Shown here one piece after another: positions 1 through 6,848 of a stretch of DNA of 64,000 nucleotides. The stretch's first letter is position 1; each line of letters begins with the position of its first letter. The position numbers and the translations under genes are program-made. Source of the DNA: Streptomyces sp. Je 1-369 (GTDB taxonomy: Bacteria; Actinomycetota; Actinomycetes; Streptomycetales; Streptomycetaceae); the NCBI RefSeq assembly GCF_026810505.1, contig NZ_CP101750.1, positions 5,761,501 to 5,825,500 on the forward strand. Reading direction: 5' to 3'. The notes under the pieces are model-generated. The model did not search any database. It had not been told where the DNA came from and saw only the letters and a list, made by a program, of their open reading frames with translations.

Positions 1-29
1 GGCATGACGCCCCACAGGAGGAGGTCCAT
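1..29 (-). CDS. narI: Respiratory nitrate reductase gamma subunit NarI, N-terminal fragment
   Basis: Only the first nine or so codons are inside the window, reading MDLLLWGVM on the minus strand. The ATG shares its A with the TGA stop of narJ (TGATG), so the two are translationally coupled. The position after narG, narH and narJ is where narI, the membrane di-haem cytochrome b that passes quinol electrons to NarH, is always found. The identification rests on gene order, because no haem-ligand histidines are visible in so short a piece. Confidence 0.75.
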
Positions 30-676
30 CACGCCGGGGTCCTTTCCTGGGCGGCGGTTTTCCGGACGGCGGATGTCCGGGCGGTGGGCCAGGGGAGGTC
101 CACGCCGGGGCCGAAGGGTTCGAGTCCGACGGTCTCGCGGGGCGGCCCGCTGCGGGCCAGCGCCTTCGCCTCGGCGCGCGTCTTCGGGGAGGGACCGGGG
201 AGCGTCCCGCAGACCGCTTCGAGCACGCGCGCGTAGGGCGTGTCCGCGTCGGTCACGGCGAGCCGCAGCAGTTCGAGTCCGGCCCGGTGCTCCTCCAGGA
301 GGGCGGTGCCGGCCTCCTCCTCGCGGGCGGCGAACTCCAGCAGCACCGGGAGGAAGTCGGGCAGCTCCTTGGAGGCGAACTCCAGGCCGTGCTCGCGGTA
401 CACCTGCTTGACGCGCACCAGGGAGAGCCCCCGGTTGCGGGTGTCGCCGTCCGACCACCAGGTGAGGTAGAGGCAGCGGCGGTTACGGGTGTCGAAGACG
501 TCCGTGTAGTGCGCGGCGAGGTCCAGGGGGCGTCGCACGCGCGCGTGGGCGATGAATTCCCGCAGCAGCGGGTGGTCGGTCGCTTCGTGGAGGCGGTCCA
601 GCTCCGCGTACAGCCGCTCGTCCGGGTACTGCAGGAGCCGCCCGGCGACGAGCCGGACGACGGCGTCGGGGGTCAT
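29..676 (-). CDS. narJ: Nitrate reductase molybdenum cofactor assembly chaperone NarJ
   Basis: This 215-residue protein fits the NarJ/TorD all-helical chaperone family. It contains the family stretch LYLTWWSDGDTRNRG (about residues 69-83) followed by a helix with RVKQVYREHGLE. NarJ binds the NarG apoprotein, helps insert Mo-bisMGD and holds back membrane docking; it is not part of the final enzyme. The start ATG overlaps the narH stop by four bases (ATGA) and its stop overlaps narI, so the whole narGHJI unit is translationally coupled. The C-terminal 40 residues are charged and probably disordered, as is usual for the family. Confidence 0.93.
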   Translation of the reverse strand: MTPDAVVRLVAGRLLQYPDERLYAELDRLHEATDHPLLREFIAHARVRRPLDLAAHYTDVFDTRNRRCLYLTWWSDGDTRNRGLSLVRVKQVYREHGLEFASKELPDFLPVLLEFAAREEEAGTALLEEHRAGLELLRLAVTDADTPYARVLEAVCGTLPGPSPKTRAEAKALARSGPPRETVGLEPFGPGVDLPWPTARTSAVRKTAAQERTPA

Positions 677-2238
677 ACGTTCCTCCGGGTGGGGCTGAGG
701 TTGAGCATGACGCGCTCCTGGGGAGCACTGCCCGGGGCGTCGGCGACCGGGCAGCCGTCGGCCACGTCGTTCAGGGGGTGCGTCTCCGCGAGGGCGTCCG
801 CGTCGGCGCGGGCGGCGGTCGGGACCACGTACCGGTCCTCGTACTTGGCGATCGCCAGGAGCCGGAACATGTCCTCCATCTCCTGGCCGGTGAGGCCGAC
901 CGCCGAGGCGATGGACTCGTCGCGCTCCTCACCGAGGTTGACGCGGCGCATGTAGGCGCGCATGGCGGCCATCCGGTGCAGCACCGCGTCCACGGCGTGG
1001 GTGTCGCCCGCGGTGAGCAGCGCGGCGAGGTACTCCACCGGGATGCGCAGTGCGTCGATCGCTCCGAAGAGGTTGCCCGCGTCCTCCCCGTCGCGGCCCG
1101 CGGCGGCCACCGCCTCGACCACCGGGGACAGCGGCGGCACGTACCAGACCATCGGCATGGTGCGGTACTCCGGATGCAGCGGCAGCGCGACCTGGTACGT
1201 CCTGATGAGGTCGTACACGGGGGAGCGGCGGGCCGCGTCGAGCCACTCGTCGGTGATGCCCGAGGCCCGGGCGGCGGCCACGACCGCCGGGTCGTTCGGA
1301 TCGAGGAAGCACTCCAACTGGGCCGGATAGAGGTCCTGTTCGTCCTCCACGGCGGCGGCCTCGGCGACCTTGTCGGCGTCGTACAGCATGACGCCCAGGT
1401 AGCGCATGCGGCCGACGCAGGTCTCCGAGCAGATGGTCGGCATCCCGGCCTCCACGCGCGGGAAGCAGAAGGTGCACTTCTCCGCCTTGCCGGTGGCGTG
1501 GTTGAAGTAGACCTTCTTGTAGGGGCAGCCGGTCACGCACATCCGCCAGCCGCGGCACTGGTCCTGGTCGACGAGGACGATGCCGTCCTCCACGCGCTTG
1601 TACATCGCTCCGGAGGGGCACGACGAGACGCACGCGGGGTTGAGGCAGTGCTCGCAGATCCGCGGCAGGTAGAACATGAAGCTCTGCTCGAACTCGAAGC
1701 GGATCTTCTCGCCCACCTCGTCGCGGACCTTCTCGACCAGCGGGTCCTTGGGGCCGTGCTCCGGGGCGCCGCCGAGGTTGTCGTCCCAGTTGGGGCCCCA
1801 TTCGATGGTGCCGATGGGCTCGCCCGTCACCTGCGAGACCGGCTTGGCGACGGGCATGTCGTCGCCCGCCGGGGCGTCGGTGAGGTTCTTGTACTCGTAC
1901 GTCCACGGCTGGTAGTAGTCCGAAAGCTCAGGCAGCTCGGGGTTGGCGAAGATCTGCCCGAGCCGCTTGAGGCGCCCTCCGGCCCTCAGCCGCAGCCGGC
2001 CGGACCTGGTCCGCTCCCAGCCGCCCTTCCACCGCTCCTGGTCCTCCCAGCGGCGCGGATAGCCCTGTCCGGGGAGCGTCTCGACGTTGTTGAACCAGAC
2101 GTACTCGGTGCCCTTGCGGTTTGTCCACGCCTGCTTGCAGGTGACGGAACACGTGTGGCAGCCGATGCACTTGTCGAGGTTCATGACCATGGCGACTTGG
2201 GTCATGACGCGTCCGATGGTGACTCCGTCACGGGGCAT
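673..2238 (-). CDS. narH: Respiratory nitrate reductase beta subunit NarH (iron-sulfur)
   Basis: NarH is the cytoplasmic iron-sulfur subunit that wires NarI haems to the molybdenum site in NarG. Four cysteine clusters are visible: CIGCHTCSVTC near residue 24, CEHCLNPACVSSC near 195, CRGWRMCVTGC near 228 and CTFC with CSETC near 255-275. The tryptophan in the third group replaces a cysteine, the known NarH signature for a 3Fe-4S centre. The length of 521 residues is normal. The ATG at 2238 overlaps the narG stop (TGATG); an internal ATG at MTQVAMVMNL, 11 codons later, resembles the start of many NarH proteins and is a second possibility. Confidence 0.96.
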   Translation of the reverse strand: MPRDGVTIGRVMTQVAMVMNLDKCIGCHTCSVTCKQAWTNRKGTEYVWFNNVETLPGQGYPRRWEDQERWKGGWERTRSGRLRLRAGGRLKRLGQIFANPELPELSDYYQPWTYEYKNLTDAPAGDDMPVAKPVSQVTGEPIGTIEWGPNWDDNLGGAPEHGPKDPLVEKVRDEVGEKIRFEFEQSFMFYLPRICEHCLNPACVSSCPSGAMYKRVEDGIVLVDQDQCRGWRMCVTGCPYKKVYFNHATGKAEKCTFCFPRVEAGMPTICSETCVGRMRYLGVMLYDADKVAEAAAVEDEQDLYPAQLECFLDPNDPAVVAAARASGITDEWLDAARRSPVYDLIRTYQVALPLHPEYRTMPMVWYVPPLSPVVEAVAAAGRDGEDAGNLFGAIDALRIPVEYLAALLTAGDTHAVDAVLHRMAAMRAYMRRVNLGEERDESIASAVGLTGQEMEDMFRLLAIAKYEDRYVVPTAARADADALAETHPLNDVADGCPVADAPGSAPQERVMLNLSPTRRNV

Positions 2239-5200
2239 CAGTAGGTGACCTCCTGGTCGCGGCGGCGGATGACCGTCACCTCGTCACGCTGGTTGCCCGT
2301 CGGGCCCAGGTAGTTGAACGCCCACGTCAACTGGGCGTAGCCGCCCACCAGGTGGGTGGGCTTGAGCATGATCCGGGTGAGGGAGTTGTGGATGCCGCCG
2401 CGGCGGCCCGTCTTCTCCGTCTTCGGGACACCGACCGTCCGCTCCTGGGCGTGGTTCATGTAGACCGTCCCCGGCGGCATCTTGTGGGACACGATCGCGC
2501 GGGCCGTGACGACGCCGTTGCGGTTCACGGCCTCGATCCACTCGTTGTCGCGCACCCCGATGGCGTCCGCGTCCTGCGGGGACATCCACACCGTCTGGCC
2601 GCCCCTGCCGAGCGTCATCATGTAGAGGTTGTCCTGGTACTGGGAGTGGATCGCCCACTTGTTGTGCGGGGTCAGGAACCGCACGGCGACCTCGCGGCCG
2701 TCCTTTGCGCCGTCCGTCCGGGAACCCAACTCGGGCTCTCCGTAGAGGCGGTGCATGTTCAGCGGCGGCTTGTAGACGGGCAGCGCCTCGCCGACCTCGT
2801 GGATCCAGTCGTGGTCGAGGAAGAAGTGCTGGCGCCCGGTGAGGGTGTGCCACGGCTTCAGGTGCTCGGTGTTGACGGTGAACGCGGTGTAGCGGCGCCC
2901 TCCGGACTCGCTGCCCGACCACTCGGGCGACGTGATGACCGGCACCGGCCGTGCCTGGGTGTCCGCGAACGTGATCCGCTTCCCCTCGGCCTCGGCGGCC
3001 AGGTGCGCCATCTCCGTCCCGACGCGTTTCTCCAGCGTCTCGAAGCCCTGGGTGGCCAGGCGGCCGTTGGAGGTCCCGGAGAGCGACAGGATCGCCTCAC
3101 AGGCCCGTTGGGCGGTGTCCAGGCGGGGTCGGCCGTCCGCGGTGCCGCCGCGCACGGTGCCGTTCTTCGCCTTCAGGTACGCGACTTCCTCGGCGACGTC
3201 GAACGTGACCGCCTTCGTGGTGACACCCAGCTCGTCGACGAGCGGGCCGAGCGCCGCGAACTTCTCGCCGACCGCTCCGTAGTCGCGTTCCACGACGGCC
3301 AGGTTGTACATCGTGCGTCCCGGGACGGGCTCGCACTCGCCCTTCGACCAGTCCAGCGCCACCCCGCCGGGCTGCGCCATCTCACCGCCCGGGGTGTCGT
3401 GCTGCAGCGCCGTGGCGACCAGGTCGCGGCGTACGCCCAGGTGCTCGCCCGCCAGCTCGCCGAACCGGCGCGCGACGGCGAGGAACGCGTCGTAGTCGGT
3501 GCGCGCCTGCCAGGGCGGGTCCACGGCGGGAGTGAAGGCGTGCAGGAAGGGGTGCATGTCCGTGGAGGACAGGTCGTGCTTCTCGTACCAGGTCGCGGCG
3601 GGCAGGACGACGTCGGAGAGCAGCGTCGTGGACGTCATCCGGAAGTCGAGGCAGAGCAGCAGGTCGAGCTTCCCCTCGACGTCCTCGGTGTGCCACTTCA
3701 CGTCGCGCGGTGTGCAACGCGGGCCGTCTTCGGGGAGGTTGGAGTGCGTGCCGAGCAGATGCTTCAGGAAGTACTCGTTGCCCTTGGAGGACGAGCCGAG
3801 CAGGTTCGCCCGCCATACGTTGAGCACGCGCGGCCAGTTGCCGGGCGCGTCGGGGTCCTCGCCCGCGAAGCCCAGCGTGCCCTCCTTCAGCTCCCGCACG
3901 GTGTCGGCCACGGGGTCCTCGGCGGCGCCGAGGTCCAGCGGGTTGCGGTCGAAGGTCGGGTACGACGGCATCCAGCCCATGCGTGCGGACGCGGCGAGAC
4001 AGTCGGCGCCCGTCATCCCCTCGAAACGGCCCTCTCCCAGCGGGGAGGCGAGGGACTCGGCGGGGAGGGTGTCGTAACGCCACTGGTCGGTGTGCAGGTA
4101 GAACCAGCCCGCGCCGATCATGTGCCGGGGCGGCCGCCCCCAGTCGGACGCGCTCGCGAGCGTCGCCCAGCCCGTCACCGGACGGCACTTCTCCTGCCCT
4201 ACGTAGTGCCCCCATCCGCCGCCGTTGCGCCCCTGGCAGCCGGTGAGGGTGAGCAGCGCAAGGAACGCGCGGTAGGTGGTCTCCGCGTGGAACCAGTGGT
4301 TGGTTCCCGCGCCCATGAGGATCATGCAGCGCCCTTGTGACGCCTCGGCCGTGTCGGCGAATTCGCGCGCCACGCGCGTGGCCTGCGTGGCCGGCACGGA
4401 CGTGAGGGTCTCCTGCCAGGCGGGCGTGCCGGGCTGGGAGGCGTCTTCGTAGGAGGCGGGCCACTCGCCGGGCAGCCCCGCGCGCGGGACCCCGTACTGG
4501 GCGAGCATCAGGTCGTGGACGGTGGTGACGAGCCGACCGCCGACACGGCGTACGGGCACGCCGCGGCGTACGACAGCGCCGTCGCCGGAGGCGCCCTCTT
4601 CGAAGCGGGGCAGCACGATCTCGGCCGCACCCTCGCCGTACAGGGTGAGCCGGGGAACGGTGTCGCCGAGGTCGAGGTTCCAGTCGGGGGTCCCTGAGGT
4701 GCCCCAGCGGTGGCCCAGGGTGCCGTTCGGGACGGTCGGCTCACCCGTCGCGTCGTCGATCAGGACGGTTTTCCACCGCGCGTTCTCGGTCTCCTCGCCG
4801 AGGTCGGCCGCGGTGAGGAACTTGTGCGGCACGAGGCCCTTTTCGGTCTCGTCGAGCGTGACCAGGAAAGGCAGATCCGTGTAACGGCGTACGTAATCCT
4901 GGAAGAACGGAGTCTGCCGGTCGACGAAGAATTCCTTCAGGATCACGTGCCCCATCGCGAGGGCGAGGGCGCCGTCCGTTCCGGGGTGCGGGTGCATCCA
5001 TTCGTCGGCGAACTTCGTGTTGTCCGCGTAATCCGGCGACACGGTGACGACTTTCTGCCCGCGGTAGCGCGCCTCCGTCATCCAGTGCGCGTCCGGAGTC
5101 CGCGTCACCGGCACATTGGAGCCCCACATCATCAAATACGCGGCGTCCCACCAGTCACCCGACTCCGGTACGTCGGTCTGGTCGCCGAACACCTGCGGAG

Positions 5201-5909
5201 AGGCGACGGGAAGATCCGCGTACCAGTCGTAGAAGGAGAGCATCGGGGCGCCGATGAGGGAGTGGAAACGGGCACCCGCGGCGTGCGACGCCATCGACAT
5301 CGCGGGAATGGGGGAGAACCCCGAGACGCGGTCCGGGCCGTGCTCCTTGATCGTGTGCACGTGCGCCGCCGCCACGATCTCGACGGCCTCGTCCCAACTG
5401 GCCCGCACCAGGCCGCCCTTGCCGCGTGCCCGCTGGTAGCGTCGGCGGCGCTCGGGGTCGCTCTGGATGTCGGCCCAGGCGAGCACGGGGTCCTTCAGCC
5501 GCGCCTTCGCCTCCCGGTACATTTCCAGGAGCGCTCCGCGCACGTGGGGATAACGTACGCGCGTCGGCGAATACGTGTACCAGGAGAACGAGGCTCCGCG
5601 CGGACATCCGCGGGGTTCGTATTCGGGGCGGTCGGGGCCGACGCTCGGATAGTCCGTGGCCTGCGTCTCCCACGTGATGATGCCGTCCTTGACGTACACC
5701 TTCCAGCGACACGATCCGGTGCAGTTCACGCCGTGCGTGGAATACACGACCTTGTCGTGGCTCCAGCGGTCACGGTAGAAGGCCTCTCCGTCCCGGCCGC
5801 CGGTGTGCTGCACCCGGTGCAGATCCTCGGACGTCTCCGCGGTCCGGGTGAAGAAACTCCCGGCCTTCACGAGCGACTCAGCGATGTCTTTCCTCTGCTG
5901 CAACGTCAC
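2238..5909 (-). CDS. narG: Respiratory nitrate reductase alpha subunit NarG
   Basis: NarG is the catalytic Mo-bisMGD subunit that reduces nitrate to nitrite on the cytoplasmic face of the membrane. The N-terminal HGVNCTGSC motif supplies the His/Cys ligands of the FS0 4Fe-4S cluster, and the stretch LSFYDWYADLP carries the molybdenum-ligand aspartate. I place the start at the GTG at 5909 (VTLQQRKDIAES), preceded by CAGGAG and giving 1223 residues, normal for NarG. The reading frame stays open upstream to 6584, but that part lies across the divergent promoter and a neighbouring gene and does not look like protein. A DosR/OsdR-type palindrome lies about 80 bases upstream of the start. Confidence 0.96.
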   Translation of the reverse strand: MTLQQRKDIAESLVKAGSFFTRTAETSEDLHRVQHTGGRDGEAFYRDRWSHDKVVYSTHGVNCTGSCRWKVYVKDGIITWETQATDYPSVGPDRPEYEPRGCPRGASFSWYTYSPTRVRYPHVRGALLEMYREAKARLKDPVLAWADIQSDPERRRRYQRARGKGGLVRASWDEAVEIVAAAHVHTIKEHGPDRVSGFSPIPAMSMASHAAGARFHSLIGAPMLSFYDWYADLPVASPQVFGDQTDVPESGDWWDAAYLMMWGSNVPVTRTPDAHWMTEARYRGQKVVTVSPDYADNTKFADEWMHPHPGTDGALALAMGHVILKEFFVDRQTPFFQDYVRRYTDLPFLVTLDETEKGLVPHKFLTAADLGEETENARWKTVLIDDATGEPTVPNGTLGHRWGTSGTPDWNLDLGDTVPRLTLYGEGAAEIVLPRFEEGASGDGAVVRRGVPVRRVGGRLVTTVHDLMLAQYGVPRAGLPGEWPASYEDASQPGTPAWQETLTSVPATQATRVAREFADTAEASQGRCMILMGAGTNHWFHAETTYRAFLALLTLTGCQGRNGGGWGHYVGQEKCRPVTGWATLASASDWGRPPRHMIGAGWFYLHTDQWRYDTLPAESLASPLGEGRFEGMTGADCLAASARMGWMPSYPTFDRNPLDLGAAEDPVADTVRELKEGTLGFAGEDPDAPGNWPRVLNVWRANLLGSSSKGNEYFLKHLLGTHSNLPEDGPRCTPRDVKWHTEDVEGKLDLLLCLDFRMTSTTLLSDVVLPAATWYEKHDLSSTDMHPFLHAFTPAVDPPWQARTDYDAFLAVARRFGELAGEHLGVRRDLVATALQHDTPGGEMAQPGGVALDWSKGECEPVPGRTMYNLAVVERDYGAVGEKFAALGPLVDELGVTTKAVTFDVAEEVAYLKAKNGTVRGGTADGRPRLDTAQRACEAILSLSGTSNGRLATQGFETLEKRVGTEMAHLAAEAEGKRITFADTQARPVPVITSPEWSGSESGGRRYTAFTVNTEHLKPWHTLTGRQHFFLDHDWIHEVGEALPVYKPPLNMHRLYGEPELGSRTDGAKDGREVAVRFLTPHNKWAIHSQYQDNLYMMTLGRGGQTVWMSPQDADAIGVRDNEWIEAVNRNGVVTARAIVSHKMPPGTVYMNHAQERTVGVPKTEKTGRRGGIHNSLTRIMLKPTHLVGGYAQLTWAFNYLGPTGNQRDEVTVIRRRDQEVTY

Positions 5910-5988
5910 ATCTCCTGGCCGTCCCGAAGAAAAGGCCGCACGGCACGTGCCACCTGCAACGACCCTAAGCCTGGGGGAGGTTGGGATA

Positions 5989-6008
5989 CCGGGGACCAAA
6001 GTCCCGTG
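5989..6008. promoter_or_regulatory. DosR/OsdR-type operator between narG and ywiC-like gene
   Basis: The core GGGAC-CAAA-GTCCC (5992-6005) is a perfect palindrome with a 4-base centre. The 20-base site CCGGGGACCAAAGTCCCGTG matches the mycobacterial DosR consensus TTSGGGACTWWAGTCCCSAA at 15 of 20 positions. OsdR, the Streptomyces homologue, responds to oxygen limitation and nitric oxide and is known to use similar boxes. The site lies about 80 bases upstream of narG and 56 bases upstream of the divergent ywiC-like start, so it could serve both. Confidence 0.75.
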
Positions 6009-6063
6009 CAGGGGTGACCTCTTTCCGGAATTATTCGGGCCCTGTGCTGAGATGCTGGGACAC

Positions 6064-6831
6064 ATGGGCAGGAAGAAGCGCGGCGCACTCCGTTCGTGGC
6101 TGCCGAACCAGCACGGCGCGTGGGCGATGCTCGCGGTGCCGTTCGCGGCGGGCGTGTTCCTCGGCGACGGGCCGGGCGACGGCCCCCGCTGGGCCCATCT
6201 GCCACTGTTCGCCGCCTGGTTGGCGGGGTACGTCACCGCCTTCCACGTCCAGCAGTGGCTCCGCCTCCGCCGCCTCTCCCGCAACCCGAGGGCCCCGCGC
6301 CGCCACGTGCGCCCCGCCCTCGCCGCGGCGGCGGTCTCCGCGGTGTTCGGGGTGCCGCTCCTGTTCGCGTACCCCTGGCTGCTGCTCGTGGCCGCCTGCG
6401 CCGCGCCCTTCGTGGCCGTCAACACCTGGTACGCGTGGCGGAACAGGGAACGGGCCCTCCTGAACGGCCTGGCCGCGGTGGTCCCCGCCTGCGGCATGCT
6501 CCTCGTCACGCTGCGGATGGGCGGCGGCGAGCTCTCCGAAGGCCGGCGCCCCGCACTCGCCTGCCTGCTGTTCTTCGCGGGCACGGTGCCGTACGTGAAG
6601 ACGATGATCCGCGAACGCGACTCACGCGCGTACTACCGGGCGTCGGTGACGTACCACGCCCTCGCCGTGCCCGTGGCGTATGTGCTCAGCCCCTGGCTGG
6701 CGGTCCTCTTCGCGGCCTACCTGGTGCGCGCGGCGGTGCTGCCCGGGAAGGGCCTCAAGGTGCCGGTGGTCGGGGCGGTGGAGGTCATGGGCGCGGTGCT
6801 GCTGCTGGCCGGTCTCCTGGTGCTGTTCTGA
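6064..6831 (+). CDS. YwiC-like multi-spanning membrane protein
   Basis: The 255-residue protein has a short basic N-terminus with the motif WLPNQHGAWAM, diagnostic of the YwiC-like family, followed by about seven or eight hydrophobic segments (about residues 25-45, 50-65, 90-105, 110-125, 140-155, 170-185, 205-225 and 235-255). Biochemical function is unknown. In Bacillus subtilis ywiC lies in the narK-fnr-narGHJI region, and here its relative is divergent from narG, so a role in nitrate or nitrite respiration is inferred from context. I chose ATG 6064 (MGRKKRGALRSW); an in-frame ATG at 6052 is also possible. There is no strong ribosome-binding site at either. Confidence 0.85.
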   Translation: MGRKKRGALRSWLPNQHGAWAMLAVPFAAGVFLGDGPGDGPRWAHLPLFAAWLAGYVTAFHVQQWLRLRRLSRNPRAPRRHVRPALAAAAVSAVFGVPLLFAYPWLLLVAACAAPFVAVNTWYAWRNRERALLNGLAAVVPACGMLLVTLRMGGGELSEGRRPALACLLFFAGTVPYVKTMIRERDSRAYYRASVTYHALAVPVAYVLSPWLAVLFAAYLVRAAVLPGKGLKVPVVGAVEVMGAVLLLAGLLVLF

Positions 6832-6848
6832 GGGCGGTCACAGCACTG

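Noticed and set aside
2352..4340. Long plus-strand reading frames across narG, narH, lipid protein and other genes
   Set aside because: They are antisense shadows produced by G/C-rich third positions, rich in Arg, Gly, His and Val, with no recognisable motif and no ribosome-binding site.
5910..6584. N-terminal extension of the narG reading frame by more than 220 codons
   Set aside because: The extra part has an atypical Arg/Ser/Pro composition, crosses the divergent regulatory region and overlaps the ywiC-like gene on the other strand. NarG of normal length starts at 5909 with a ribosome-binding site.
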